64,000 bases of DNA from Gammaproteobacteria bacterium (GCA_025355165.1 JANYAD010000104.1:41609-105608); one strand, 5' to 3'; shown: positions 18,128 through 28,129, numbered from the stretch's first letter. A program made the numbers and translations. The notes: generated by a model not told the origin, from the letters alone.

Positions 18128-19186
18128 TCAGCGAGTCCCGACCACCACCACCACGAACGAATTGGGAACTAGCGACGGGCGAGGGTGCGGCTGATCGGTT
18201 GTTGCGGCAGGTGCAGCGCCGAAATCAGCGGTAGCAAGGTATATCTTCCCGGTTTTCTCGTCGAGGGCCATGGTGCGTGCGCCCTTTTGCGTTTGCACAG
18301 TGTCGACAACCGTGTAGCGGTCAGCGGAGTCTTGATGCGCGACCGACAACGTGCCTTCGCCATTCGAGCTCAACACCAGTGCGCGATTTTCATCGTAGGC
18401 GGCGGCATCCGGGTGCTCGCCGATGGCCACGCGTGCAACCTGCTTGCCGCTGTTGGCATCGGTCACGGCCATCACCTTGCCGTCGCAAACTGAGAATAGT
18501 CGGTGATGGGAGCCATCGAGTGCAAGACCGCTCGGGCTGTTGCAGCCCGGCAAGGGCCAGGTGCTCGTCACCGTCAGCTTTTGCGTATCGATCGCGACCA
18601 TCTGGCCCGGATCGCTCTCGATATTCACGAAGATTTGACCATGGCCGTCGTCGACGGCAAATTCCGGCTTGTCCGGCACAGGTATTGTCGCGACAACCGC
18701 CAGGCTTGTCGCGTCCAGAACCGTGACGTTTTTGCTCATGCCGTTGAAGGTGAAGACGTGCTTGCCGGTGGGTTCATACAAAATCGCATCCGGATTGCCG
18801 CCCGGAATCTTGGCTTCCTGGATGACCTTAAGGGTATCAAGTGCAAAGGCGGTCACTGAGTTCGACCGTCCGTTGCTTGCGTAACCGCGATTCAACTCTT
18901 TCGCGAGCGCAACGCCGTGCACACCTTGCGCCGTGGGAACGGAGCCCAGAAGTTTGCCCGTTTCCGTGCTGATGACATCAACGCGGTTCGCGCGCGTGAT
19001 GAAAAGCCGCTGTGAGCCGGAGTCCAAAGTGAGGTAATCCCAACCGCCTTCGCCGCCGATTTTCCAGCGTTGCAAGACCTCCATCTTGGCATCGGCGGCA
19101 CTCGCCTGAAGAATCGGCGCGGTCACAAATCCCGTGCAAAGACTCAGCTTGAAAAACACGCTCAAGACGGGGCGAATAGTCGGCAT
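18128..19186 (-). CDS. Exported YVTN/YncE-like beta-propeller protein
   Basis: A 352-residue periplasmic protein with a signal peptide ending near LQASAADA. Several propeller blades of about 40 residues are seen, with repeats such as DYLTLDSGSQRLFITRANRVDVI, GVALAKELNRGYASNGRSNSV, YEPTGKHVFTFNGMSKNV and EFAVDDGHGQIFVNIESDPG. The family is of unknown or binding function in most bacteria. ATG 19186 has AGGAG 7 bases upstream. Two palindromes lie about 53 to 83 bases upstream of the start. It is transcribed away from the efflux operon. Confidence 0.88.
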   Translation of the reverse strand: MPTIRPVLSVFFKLSLCTGFVTAPILQASAADAKMEVLQRWKIGGEGGWDYLTLDSGSQRLFITRANRVDVISTETGKLLGSVPTAQGVHGVALAKELNRGYASNGRSNSVTAFALDTLKVIQEAKIPGGNPDAILYEPTGKHVFTFNGMSKNVTVLDATSLAVVATIPVPDKPEFAVDDGHGQIFVNIESDPGQMVAIDTQKLTVTSTWPLPGCNSPSGLALDGSHHRLFSVCDGKVMAVTDANSGKQVARVAIGEHPDAAAYDENRALVLSSNGEGTLSVAHQDSADRYTVVDTVQTQKGARTMALDEKTGKIYLATADFGAAPAATTDQPHPRPSLVPNSFVVVVVGTR

Positions 19187-19580
19187 GGGAGACTCCTGGG
19201 ACCAGATTCGATGCAGCAGAAGCGACCTACTATGCCTCAGGATAAGAAGAATATCCTTACAAATTTGTATGTGAAAGCGAGAGTGGGGTCGCTTACTGTC
19301 GCAATGCAGAGCTGTCGAGGAACGGGCGTGGAGAACAGTGTCGCCCGCCGTATAAATCCGGTGAAAGTAGGCATTGAGAGCGCGCGGCGGCACGATTCCC
19401 TCTATTGTACAAAGTGCACAGCAGGGAACTTGATGCGTCCTTCATCATAAGATCCGCTGCGCACGGCCGGCTGTTGACGGCGGCGCTATTTGCTATTCTG
19501 TTTTGCCGGCAAACCACGCAAATGCGCCATGAAGAACACGCCGTCGCTGCGCTCGACAACGTCGTGATAGGGTTCCAAGA
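19187..19580. other. Divergent intergenic region before the beta-propeller gene and the efflux operon
   Basis: No coding sequence is convincing in this 394-base gap. The half next to the beta-propeller gene has two palindromes, listed separately. The half next to the efflux operon has no obvious operator that I can name. The expected promoters of both transcription units should lie here. Confidence 0.6.
19239..19269. promoter_or_regulatory. Two adjacent palindromes upstream of the beta-propeller gene
   Basis: AGGATA (19239-19244) pairs with TATCCT (19252-19257) across 7 bases. Directly next to it is the perfect 12-base palindrome TACAAATTTGTA (19258-19269). Both lie in an AT-rich patch. They look like binding sites for a dimeric regulator or regulators, identity unknown. 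Confidence 0.4.
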
Positions 19581-20999
19581 ATGAGGTTTAGGGTCTACTT
19601 CGGCTTGATCGCATTGAGCATCGTTGATGTGGGGTGCGCGCTGCATGAAGTTGCGCCAAAAGATCCGCAGCTGCCGGCCGCGTTTGAGAATCGCTCATCC
19701 GATAACGCACAAGATTGGCCTAGCCAGGATTGGTATAAGGGCTTCGGCAGTCCCGAGTTGCAAGCGCTCATTGGTCAAGCCGCGGGCAGCAATCTTGATT
19801 TGACGATGGCGCGCGCGCGTGTCAGACAAGCCGATGCGCGCGCGCGTCAAGCGCACGCCGCAATTTTGCCGAGCCTCGATGCGAACGGAAATGCGAATTA
19901 TCTCGCCGGCCACTCCGCGCAGGGCAGTGCGCATGAAGCCGATTGGGCGGCGCTGCTCTCGGCTTCCTACGAGATTGATTTTTGGGGCAAGAATCGGGCC
20001 AGCGCGCGCTCCGCAAGTTTGCTGGCGCAGGCCTCAAAAGCCGACCGCGATACGATCGCGCTGACAACTCTTGCCGGCGTCGCCAACAACTATTTTCAGG
20101 TCTTGTCGCTGAGCGATCGCCTTAAGAATGCGGCATCGAACCTCGACGCCGCGCAGAAGTTGCTCACCGTAATTCAGTTCCGCTATGAGGCGGGGTTATC
20201 CAACCCCGTTGAGCTTGCGACCCAAAAAGCAGTCGTGGCAACGGCCGGCTTGGTCATCCCCGACCTTAACCAACAACGTTCCGAGGCGCTCGCTGCGCTC
20301 GCGATTCTGTTAGGACGTGCTCCGGAGGGGTTTTCGGTGGACGGACAAACGCTCGATCCGTTGATCGAGCCCGCGGTGGGTTCTGGGCTGCCTTCTGAAC
20401 TGTTGACGCGTCGGCCCGATGTGTTCATGGCGCAGGCCAATATGCGCGCCGCAAATGCGGATTTGCTCGTCGCGCGCGCGGCGTTGTTCCCCTCGTTCAC
20501 GCTCACGGCCAGCGGCGGTGTGCAAAATCCGGCACTAAATGCCGCCATCCTCAGCCTGAGCGGTGTAGGACAGACCTTAAATCTCGGCGCGGCGATTACT
20601 CAACCCATCTTTAACGGCGGCCGTTTGCGCGCCGCGAGAAGCGAAGCTGAAGCCAAAGAGGAAGAACTGGTGGCCGCCTACAATGCAGCCATCCTCTCTG
20701 CGCTGGTGGATGTGGAAAACGCGCTCTCGGCGTTGCGTCACCTGGACGATGCCAGGCCCTTGCAGGAAGAAAATCTGGCGCAAAGCGTGCGCGCCTTCGA
20801 GGGGGCATCTATTCGGTATAAGGCCGGCGCCCAAGATTTCCTGACGCTTCTCGAGGCGCAACGCACCTTATACGCCGCGCGCGAGCAATACACACAGTAC
20901 AAGCTGGCTCGATTTCAAGCGCTGGTCGCGCTTTGTAAAGCGCTCGGCGGGGGCTGGCAAGTGCAATCGCCCGTGACTTCCAACAAGGAAATTCGATGA
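19581..20999 (+). CDS. NodT-family outer-membrane efflux lipoprotein
   Basis: TolC-like outer-membrane channel of an RND efflux pump, 472 residues. The lipoprotein signal ends at the Cys in IVDVGCALHEV. Family motifs seen are WYKGFGSPELQALI, LTMARARVRQADARARQA, YEIDFWGKNRA, the SELLTRRPDVFMAQANMRAAN-type segment, and QPIFNGGRLRAA. It is the first gene of a three-gene operon; its stop overlaps the adaptor's ATG by 4 bases. Its ATG at 19581 has only a weak ribosome site (CCAAGA). Confidence 0.93.
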   Translation: MRFRVYFGLIALSIVDVGCALHEVAPKDPQLPAAFENRSSDNAQDWPSQDWYKGFGSPELQALIGQAAGSNLDLTMARARVRQADARARQAHAAILPSLDANGNANYLAGHSAQGSAHEADWAALLSASYEIDFWGKNRASARSASLLAQASKADRDTIALTTLAGVANNYFQVLSLSDRLKNAASNLDAAQKLLTVIQFRYEAGLSNPVELATQKAVVATAGLVIPDLNQQRSEALAALAILLGRAPEGFSVDGQTLDPLIEPAVGSGLPSELLTRRPDVFMAQANMRAANADLLVARAALFPSFTLTASGGVQNPALNAAILSLSGVGQTLNLGAAITQPIFNGGRLRAARSEAEAKEEELVAAYNAAILSALVDVENALSALRHLDDARPLQEENLAQSVRAFEGASIRYKAGAQDFLTLLEAQRTLYAAREQYTQYKLARFQALVALCKALGGGWQVQSPVTSNKEIR

Positions 21000-22063
21000 A
21001 GACCCAATGGCTGCTCGCGGCCGCCGGCTGTTCTGCCCTCCTGATGCTGGGCGGATGCCAAAAGTCGCCACCCGACGATCAAGCAAAATCCGCACCGCAA
21101 GCGAAATCCGCAAGTGATCCCAAGGCAGGCGAGGCGAAGTCAGCTACCGATGCGAAGCCCGGCGATGCCGCGCAAGCCGAAGACAAAGCAGAGGCTAGGG
21201 ATGCTGAAAAACCCGCCGGCGAGGTGACTTTGACGCAGGAGCAGATCGGAAAAATCAGTTTGCAGATTGACCAGATCGAGGCGATCGAGCACGCCGAGGA
21301 GACGGCAGGCTACGGCGTGGTGATTCCCCATGAAGCCATTGCCACCGGCGTTGCGGAACTTGCCACCGCAGAGGCGACCGAAAAACAAAGCCGCTCGTCG
21401 CTGAACAGAATCAAGCGTTTGGCCGGCACGCCGGGCGCCATGTCGGCAGATGTGGAAGAGGGCGCTGCACAGAAGGCCGCGGTGGATAGCGCCGCGTTGA
21501 TGTTGTCGAAACAGCGCCTCTCCTCGACCTATGGGCAAAATCCACCGTGGGCGAAAGGCGGCAACCAGAGCCTCCTGCCGGGTCTGGCCAACGGCACGAT
21601 TCAGCTGGTACGAGTTACCTTCCCGTTGGGCGCCGTGCAAGGCGATCCTCCTAAGACGCTGCGCGCCGCGCGGATCGGCACCTCGGCTGGCAGCAAGGGG
21701 TGGAATTTGAGTTCCCCGTGGCCGGCCCCGGCCGATGCGACGGTTCCCGGACGCAGTTTCTACGCGCTGCTGCGTGCGAAGGATGTGGGCGAGGGGGAGA
21801 GGATTCTGGTGTGGGCACCGACCGGCGCGGCGCAATCAGGTGCGCTGGTACCGGGAGAAGCTGCGGTCATCAGCGACGGTAAATACTGGTGCTACATCGA
21901 GGAGAAGGTCGGTACCTACGTCCGGACTCCGGTAGACACTTCCAAGCCTTTCGCGGATGGATATTTCGTCACCACAGGCGTCAAGCCGGGCGACAAGGTT
22001 GTCGTCAAGGGCGTGGCGCAGCTGCTTGCGCAGGAATCAAATTCCGGTGCGGAAACCGATTAG
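20996..22063 (+). CDS. RND efflux periplasmic adaptor (membrane fusion protein), diverged
   Basis: Membrane fusion protein linking the RND pump to the NodT-type channel. It has 355 residues and a lipoprotein signal with lipobox LGGC. An unusual low-complexity linker follows, rich in Lys, Ala and Asp with imperfect repeats of the KSASDPKAGEA type (residues about 25-75). The central part has PHEAIATGVAELATAEATEK, and the C-terminus has the typical TTGVKPGDKVVVKGVAQLL. The hairpin region is shorter and less regular than in AcrA or CusB relatives, so the family call rests on the C-terminus and context. The start overlaps the channel gene (ATGA), and the pump gene starts directly after the stop. 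Confidence 0.85.
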   Translation: MKTQWLLAAAGCSALLMLGGCQKSPPDDQAKSAPQAKSASDPKAGEAKSATDAKPGDAAQAEDKAEARDAEKPAGEVTLTQEQIGKISLQIDQIEAIEHAEETAGYGVVIPHEAIATGVAELATAEATEKQSRSSLNRIKRLAGTPGAMSADVEEGAAQKAAVDSAALMLSKQRLSSTYGQNPPWAKGGNQSLLPGLANGTIQLVRVTFPLGAVQGDPPKTLRAARIGTSAGSKGWNLSSPWPAPADATVPGRSFYALLRAKDVGEGERILVWAPTGAAQSGALVPGEAAVISDGKYWCYIEEKVGTYVRTPVDTSKPFADGYFVTTGVKPGDKVVVKGVAQLLAQESNSGAETD

Positions 22064-25000
22064 ATGATGCGCGCCATCGTAAGCCTGTGCGTGCGTCACT
22101 TCGGCGCCGTGACCGCGTTGAGCCTTTTTGCATTGATTCTGGGGGCTTGGGGTGCAATTCGTTCTCCGTTGGACGTGTTCCCCGAGTTCGTGCCCTCGCA
22201 GGTCGACGTTCAAACCGAGGCCCCGGGGTTTGCACCGGAACAGGTTGAGCAGCTGGTGACCAAGCAGGTCGAGAATGCCGTCAACGGAGCGTCCGGCCTG
22301 GCCACGCTTCGGTCCGAATCCATTCCGGGACTCTCGGTGGTGACGATCACATTCACGGATGGGGTTGATGTTCACATCGCCCGGCAAGGCATTTCGGAGC
22401 GTCTATCCGAACTCGGCAGCAGCCTTCCCGCCGGCGTGGGCACGCCCAAGCTCTCGCCGCTGGTCTCGAGCACGATGGATTTGCTCAAGATCGGCCTATT
22501 GTCCGACAAGGTGGACGCCTTCGCGCTGCGCGATGCGGCCGACTGGATCATCAAGCCGCGCTTATTGGCCGTACCCGGCATCGCCCACGTGCTGGTCTTT
22601 GGCGGGGATGTGCGCCAAATCCAAATACAGCCTGATATGGCGAAGCTCGGAAGTTTCGGCGTTACGCTGACGCAGCTAGCCGATGCCGCGCATTCGGCCT
22701 TGCCGATGAGAGGCGCGGGTTTCATCGACCTCGCGGCGCAACGCGTACTCATCAAGTCGCCGACCCCGCAACCCGATATCGATGCCCTCAGTCAGGCGGT
22801 TGTGATTGAGCGCGGCGCCACGCCCATACTGCTGGGCGATCTGGCGCAAGTGAAAATCGCGCCGGCGCTCAAATTCGGCGATGCCCTGGTCATGGGAAAG
22901 CCCGGCGTGATGATGTCTCTCGCCAGCCAGTATGGCGCGAACACCCTGACCTCGACGCTCGCGGTCGAAAAAGCGCTGAAAGATTTGGCGCCCGCACTGA
23001 AAGCGCAAGGCATCGCCCTGTACCCGGCGTTGCATCGGCCGGCGAGTTTCATCGAGCGTGCGTTGGGCAATCTAAAAGACTCGCTCATGATCGCCGCTAT
23101 TCTGATTTTGGCCGTGCTGTATTTGTTTCTCCGTGATATTCGCGCCGCGCTGATTGCCTTCACCGCCATTCCTTTATCTCTGCTGGCGGCAATCGCCGTG
23201 CTCGATCGGATGGGCCTGACGCTCAACACCATGACGTTGGGCGGGTTTGCGGTTGCCTTGGGCGTGCTGGTCGATGATGCCATCATTGGTATTGAAAATA
23301 TCCTAAGGCGCTTGCGCGAGAACGGCGCGCTACCGCAACCTAAGCCCAGGCTTAGCGTGGTGCTCGAGGCATCTCTCGAGGTGCGGGGACCGGTGATCTA
23401 CGCCACCGCCGTGGTGGTTGCCGTTTTCTTGCCTGAGCTTTTCACCTCAAGCGTTCAAGGTCACTTCGTCGGTCCGCTGGCATTGGCCTTCATATTTGCC
23501 GTTCTCGCCTCGCTGCTGGTGGCCATGACATCGACCCCAGCACTGTGCGCACTTTTTCTAAGGCGCCACGATGCGCGATCCGAACCGCGGTGGCTGGTGC
23601 GGCTGAAGAGCTGGCAGGGGTCCGCGGTCACCGGCGTGGCTAACCATTTTCGACTCGTCGCGGCGCTGCTGGTCGCCTTGGTATTGGCCGCGCTGGCTGC
23701 ATTGCCGTTTCTGGGCGGCACATTCATGCCGGATTTTCGCGAAGGACATTTTGTCTTGCAGGTCTCGAGTGCCGCCACCGGAACCTCGTTGGAGGCCATG
23801 CTCGACATGGGGAAGAAAATCAGCGCGGAAGTGTTGGCATTGCCGTATGTCTCGACCATCGAGCAGCAGGTGGGCCGAGCGGAGCTCGGCGAAGACACGT
23901 GGGGCCCTCACCGCAGCGAATTCCATGTGGAGTTCAAGTCCGACGCGCAGGTCGATCAACACCAGGCGCAAGAGGAACTACGCAAGATTTTATCGGGTTA
24001 CCCCGGCCTGCAAAGCGAGGTGGTGACTTTTCTCGGCGATCGCATCAGCGAGAGCTTGAGCGGAGAAACTGCGCAGGTGGCGGTGAAGGTTTTCGGCGAT
24101 GATTTAGCGGCGCTCGACGCCACGGGCGATAAAATATCCGCGGTGCTGGGTAAGATTCCCGGCGTGGTCGATTTGCAATTCAAACACCAGGGCGGCACCC
24201 CGGCCATCGCGATCGAACTGATCCCGCGGGCCATGGCAGCGACGGGTCTCAAAGTCCAAGACGTTTTGGATACGGTCGAGTCGGCGTATGCGGGCGCGCT
24301 GGTGGGACAAACTTTTCAGGCGACGCGCACGGTGAGCGTCGTGCTATTGCTGCCCGATGAATTGCGCCATCAACCCACGCAATTGGCAAAACTGATGATT
24401 ACCAGCCCGGCAGGGCCGGTGCCGCTGTCGCAGATCGCGCATCTTTCGGTAACCCAAGACCGTTACAGCATCCAGCACGACGGCGGCCAGCGGCGCATCA
24501 GCGTGACTTTCAACGTTGGCAAGGGATCGTTGCAAAAGATCGTTCAGCAAGCACAACAAGCCATCGCCCGATCCGTGGTGCTGCCGCCTGGCGTCTTCGT
24601 GCAATTTACCGGTGCCGCCGAGGCAGAGGCGCAAACGCGCAATGAGCTCATTATCTATTCCGGCTTCGCGCTTGGTTTGATCATACTGATTTTGTTCGTC
24701 TCGTTTCATTGGCGCGCGAACAGCTGGCTGGTGCTGGCCAATCTACCGTTTAGTTTGATCGGCAGCGTCTTGGCGATTGCGCTCACCGGAATCGGCATCT
24801 CGTTAGGATCGGTGGTCGGGTTGGTGACTGTATTTGGCATCAGCGCCCGCAATGCCATATTGCAGCTCGCGCATTACGAACATCTGGTACAGGTGGAGGG
24901 CGCCGCCTGGAATACCGCTTTGGTGATCCGGGGCGCCAATGAACGCTTCGTGCCCATCTTGATGACCGCTGCGGTCACCGCGTTGGGATTGGCGCCCTTG

Positions 25001-25174
25001 GCCTTCGGCATCAACCGGCCCGGTCAGGAAATAGAAGGGCCCATGGCCATCACGGTGCTGGGCGGCCTGTTGTCCTCAACACTGCTGAATCTGTTCGTCC
25101 TGCCCGCCCTCGCGCAACGCTATGTGCGAGTGCCGACCGAGCAGAGCGCCGATCCAATCGCAGACCAAGTTTAG
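22064..25174 (+). CDS. RND efflux pump inner-membrane permease, CzcA/CusA-like
   Basis: A 1036-residue proton-driven tripartite pump, the usual RND size. The N-terminus with SPLDVFPEFVPSQVDVQTE and GFAPEQVEQLVTKQVENAV is the signature of the heavy-metal efflux branch. TM4 carries GVLVDDAIIGIENI, where the proton-relay acidic residues lie. Whether the substrate is a metal cannot be decided from what I see; no Met-rich or His-rich loop stands out. No metal regulator gene adjoins. The stop codon overlaps the stop of the opposing PAP2 gene by 3 bases (TTAG). Confidence 0.92.
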   Translation: MMRAIVSLCVRHFGAVTALSLFALILGAWGAIRSPLDVFPEFVPSQVDVQTEAPGFAPEQVEQLVTKQVENAVNGASGLATLRSESIPGLSVVTITFTDGVDVHIARQGISERLSELGSSLPAGVGTPKLSPLVSSTMDLLKIGLLSDKVDAFALRDAADWIIKPRLLAVPGIAHVLVFGGDVRQIQIQPDMAKLGSFGVTLTQLADAAHSALPMRGAGFIDLAAQRVLIKSPTPQPDIDALSQAVVIERGATPILLGDLAQVKIAPALKFGDALVMGKPGVMMSLASQYGANTLTSTLAVEKALKDLAPALKAQGIALYPALHRPASFIERALGNLKDSLMIAAILILAVLYLFLRDIRAALIAFTAIPLSLLAAIAVLDRMGLTLNTMTLGGFAVALGVLVDDAIIGIENILRRLRENGALPQPKPRLSVVLEASLEVRGPVIYATAVVVAVFLPELFTSSVQGHFVGPLALAFIFAVLASLLVAMTSTPALCALFLRRHDARSEPRWLVRLKSWQGSAVTGVANHFRLVAALLVALVLAALAALPFLGGTFMPDFREGHFVLQVSSAATGTSLEAMLDMGKKISAEVLALPYVSTIEQQVGRAELGEDTWGPHRSEFHVEFKSDAQVDQHQAQEELRKILSGYPGLQSEVVTFLGDRISESLSGETAQVAVKVFGDDLAALDATGDKISAVLGKIPGVVDLQFKHQGGTPAIAIELIPRAMAATGLKVQDVLDTVESAYAGALVGQTFQATRTVSVVLLLPDELRHQPTQLAKLMITSPAGPVPLSQIAHLSVTQDRYSIQHDGGQRRISVTFNVGKGSLQKIVQQAQQAIARSVVLPPGVFVQFTGAAEAEAQTRNELIIYSGFALGLIILILFVSFHWRANSWLVLANLPFSLIGSVLAIALTGIGISLGSVVGLVTVFGISARNAILQLAHYEHLVQVEGAAWNTALVIRGANERFVPILMTAAVTALGLAPLAFGINRPGQEIEGPMAITVLGGLLSSTLLNLFVLPALAQRYVRVPTEQSADPIADQV

Positions 25175-25818
25175 AATCGCTTGCTGAATCCCACCGATAG
25201 GCCGTCCGGCAGCACCTGTACCGAGAGCGGTATCGCGCGCGTGGTCGACCAATAGCCGATCCCGGCTCCCAATAGACCGCCCGCGATCACGTCGGTTTGC
25301 CAATGGGCTTGGCTCTTGAGGCGCCCGATTGCATCGTAGACGGGCAGAAGCTCGAGCGACCACACCCACGGGTTCTCTTTGGCATAGTTGATGATAAAAG
25401 GCGTGACGAAGCTCTGCTGCAGGGTGACTTCCCCGCTCGGGAAACTTTGGCAGCAACTGCCTTTGCGCCATTCATTGGCACTTCCTTGGTAGGGCCGAGG
25501 CCGACCGGTAGCGTACTTGAGGATTTGCGCACTCAAACCGGAAATCACGGACGCATCGATAGCTTGCCAAAACGTGTGTCCCATCTTGTTGTCGTTGCCG
25601 AGCCATAGCGCGCCCGCGACCTCGGTTACTATCGCGGCAGTCTCCAAACCGGTTTGATATTTGCGCCCCCAAATGCCGCTCTGATCCAACGCAAGCTTCG
25701 AGTCGATGCCCAGCGGCCCGTCCGCGGCGAAACAACTGGCAGGAATTGAAATGGCCAACCACATCGCGGCGGCCGCCAGGAGCCTGGGGCCCGATTGCAG
25801 CGAACAAACCTTACGCAT
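25171..25818 (-). CDS. PAP2 superfamily phosphatase with altered active site
   Basis: An exported or membrane PAP2-type lipid phosphatase of 215 residues with a signal sequence ending near ASCFAADG. Motif C1 is intact: KYATGRPRP fits KX6RP. In motif C2 the sequence is SFPSGEV, so the catalytic His of PSGH is replaced by Glu. Motif C3 is SQAHWQTD, keeping the nucleophilic His and the Asp but with Gln where Arg is usual. Activity is therefore uncertain. ATG 25818 is chosen over upstream in-frame codons because it starts the signal peptide. Divergent from the porin gene. Confidence 0.82.
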   Translation of the reverse strand: MRKVCSLQSGPRLLAAAAMWLAISIPASCFAADGPLGIDSKLALDQSGIWGRKYQTGLETAAIVTEVAGALWLGNDNKMGHTFWQAIDASVISGLSAQILKYATGRPRPYQGSANEWRKGSCCQSFPSGEVTLQQSFVTPFIINYAKENPWVWSLELLPVYDAIGRLKSQAHWQTDVIAGGLLGAGIGYWSTTRAIPLSVQVLPDGLSVGFSKRF

Positions 25819-26419
25819 ACTTAAGACCTTTTGGTTAAAGAACTTTGCAACGCAAAGTACATAAAGATGGGCTGCTGCGCAATACTTCGGATCCGGCAAT
25901 GAAGCTTGAGAACCAATTGCACCCGCCGGCACATTGCTAGAACCTATCTCACGCTCGGGCAGGCCTTAAGGGGGCGGGGCGCTTGCCAAAGGTCAAGTGA
26001 TCCGCGTCCCGGCAAGGCGTTTCCGATAAGCGCGGTGTAGGTTTAAAGTTAGTCGCCGGTTGAGGCGCGAAAACAACAACACTTTTTTTCGTTAACGCAA
26101 TCATATATGGTATACCAGCACTAGAACATAACGCGGTGTGGCACACCGGCTACGTCGGTATCGATGGGGGATTTGGCAAATGGGATCGGGCGCAGCGCTT
26201 GCGGATTTTCCACGGCTGCGTCGTTTAATGCCCCCTTTCCCGTGTCGTTTACTGCCGCAGACCTGTATTCCCGTGGCCCGCAGGCTGTCGCGCGGGTTCT
26301 CGGACTATCGGTGTGGGCGAATAGCAGAAATGTACGCAGCACAGAGGACGGAACCACAGCTCATCAGGTGAGGTGGATCCTACAGTTTCCGGATAAACGA
26401 CCTTACGAGGACTATAAAG
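25819..26419. other. 601-base intergenic region between the PAP2 gene and the porin gene
   Basis: No credible gene. The middle part (about 26070-26120) is AT-rich and contains a 10-base palindrome, TGGTATACCA at 26108-26117. It presumably contains the porin promoter with a long leader. Short open frames here have no ribosome site and lack protein-like composition. Confidence 0.6.
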
Positions 26420-28114
26420 ATGCCCAATCTACGACTGGCAAAGCCTACGCTCATCGCGCTGGCAGCATGTGCTGCTAATTTTCTCGTCCAAGGCAGCGCC
26501 TTGGCGGACGATGCGCAGGAAAACAAAGCGCTTCGGGAACAAATGCGCCAGATGATGCAGCGCATGGACGCGATGCAGAAACAAGTGGAAGCGTTGACGC
26601 GACAACAGGCCGCGCCACCCGTCGTGACCGCACCGCCACCGCCGCCCCCGGCACAAGTGATCGTACCGCCACCGGTGGTAGTGGCCAAAAAAGCCGAGGA
26701 GACCGAGCCGCAACTCAAGAAGCTTCTTAGCGGTTTCTATGGCAGGCTGGACGTGTCGGCCGATTATGTATCGAAGGGGATCGACAACTTGCAAACGCCG
26801 CCTGGAAAAGCTCCACCGGTCGGCCGCAACGGCTTCCAGCCCGCGCTGTCCACGAACAAGTCCGCCATCGGCTATCGTGGAAGCCACAAGCTTAACGACA
26901 ACCTGGATTTCATCTACCAGGCCGAAGCCTATATAGCGATTACCGCAGCGCCCGGTCCGAGCACTTCAAATACGTCGCAGTCCAGCGTCGAGCGGTTCGG
27001 GCTCGGGTACGGTGACAGCTACATCGGCTTCCGCGGTAAGGACTGGGGCAGCCTCAAGTTTGGAACGCTCTACGCTCCGTACCGGCAGTCGACTCAGCGC
27101 CTCAATCCTTTTGCCGAGATGCTCGGCGACTACAACGTGGTCATGGCCAACAGCGGCGGTGACAACCGTGTCGAGTTCGGTACACGGTTGGAGCACGCGA
27201 TTATGTTCGAATCGCCAAAATTTTTGGGAAAAACGCTGAGCTTTGATGTCCTGTTCTCACCGGGCCAGAACCGAAGCTTTGACAATACAATTAAGTCGGC
27301 CGGGTCACCTGATTGCAACGGCGGCAACGTGCCGGGCAGCGGCAATTTGCCGCTCAACTGCGACGACGGCGGCTTTGACAACGCCTTCAGCGTGGACGTA
27401 AGGTTTGAGCGCGGGCCCTTCTATGCCACAGCCGCGTACGAACTACATAAAAGCGTCAACCGCAACAGTGATGGCATCGGCGCGAACGCTCCGGGGTATG
27501 CTGCCTTGGTTGCCAACAATAGTCCGTACATCGATTTTGCGGGTTTTGCCGCTCTGCCCCCCGATCAGCAGGCGGTGAGTTCGCCGGGGTACTTCGGTGA
27601 CATCGCCGATGAGTCCGCCGTCAAAATCGGCGCACAGTATAAGTTCGGTTTCGGGCTGACCGTGAATGCAATCGCGGAACACCTGCGCCGCAAAGTTGCG
27701 GATGCACTTCAATTCCAGAACGAGCGGCAGCGAAATGGCACCTGGTTGGCCCTGACGCAAGCCTTGGACGAAAAGGACAATGTCAGTGCCGGCTGGGCGC
27801 ATGCCGGAAGCACGCCGGGCGATCCGGGTGGCCAGCATAATTACAATCCGCTCAACACGGACGATCACGCCGATATGTTTGCGTTGCTTTATAAACATAA
27901 GTTCGACAAGTATTTGACTTGGTACGTCGACACGGCGCTGACCATCAATCATGGCAACGCGCACTATGACTTGGGTGCGGGTGGTCGCGGCTTGTCATAC
28001 GACTGCCACGACGCCACCCACGCGACGAACATCGACTATAGCGGCGCGGGCCCCACCACGTGGGGTGGGTGCCGGCTGATGGGCTTCTCGACGGGGGTCG
28101 ATTACCGGTTCTAG
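26420..28114 (+). CDS. Outer-membrane porin with N-terminal coiled coil
   Basis: A 564-residue porin. Signal peptide to about residue 29 (QGSALADD). A short coiled coil follows (ENKALREQMRQMMQRMDAMQ), then a Pro/Val-rich linker, likely a periplasmic trimerisation stalk. The barrel runs from FYGRLDVSADYVSKGIDN to the terminal aromatic residue in the C-terminal sequence GFSTGVDYRF, needed for Bam recognition. The porin family motif GSLKFGTLYAPYR is seen. Substrate unknown. ATG 26420, with GAGGACTATAAAG upstream. A strong hairpin follows the stop and separates it from the next gene. Confidence 0.9.
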   Translation: MPNLRLAKPTLIALAACAANFLVQGSALADDAQENKALREQMRQMMQRMDAMQKQVEALTRQQAAPPVVTAPPPPPPAQVIVPPPVVVAKKAEETEPQLKKLLSGFYGRLDVSADYVSKGIDNLQTPPGKAPPVGRNGFQPALSTNKSAIGYRGSHKLNDNLDFIYQAEAYIAITAAPGPSTSNTSQSSVERFGLGYGDSYIGFRGKDWGSLKFGTLYAPYRQSTQRLNPFAEMLGDYNVVMANSGGDNRVEFGTRLEHAIMFESPKFLGKTLSFDVLFSPGQNRSFDNTIKSAGSPDCNGGNVPGSGNLPLNCDDGGFDNAFSVDVRFERGPFYATAAYELHKSVNRNSDGIGANAPGYAALVANNSPYIDFAGFAALPPDQQAVSSPGYFGDIADESAVKIGAQYKFGFGLTVNAIAEHLRRKVADALQFQNERQRNGTWLALTQALDEKDNVSAGWAHAGSTPGDPGGQHNYNPLNTDDHADMFALLYKHKFDKYLTWYVDTALTINHGNAHYDLGAGGRGLSYDCHDATHATNIDYSGAGPTTWGGCRLMGFSTGVDYRF

Positions 28115-28129
28115 ATCGATGATGTCGGT

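Noticed and set aside
26108..26117. Palindrome TGGTATACCA in the porin leader region as an operator
   Set aside because: Ten bases only, far from either start (about 300 bases); a chance palindrome is as likely, so it is mentioned only in the intergenic entry.
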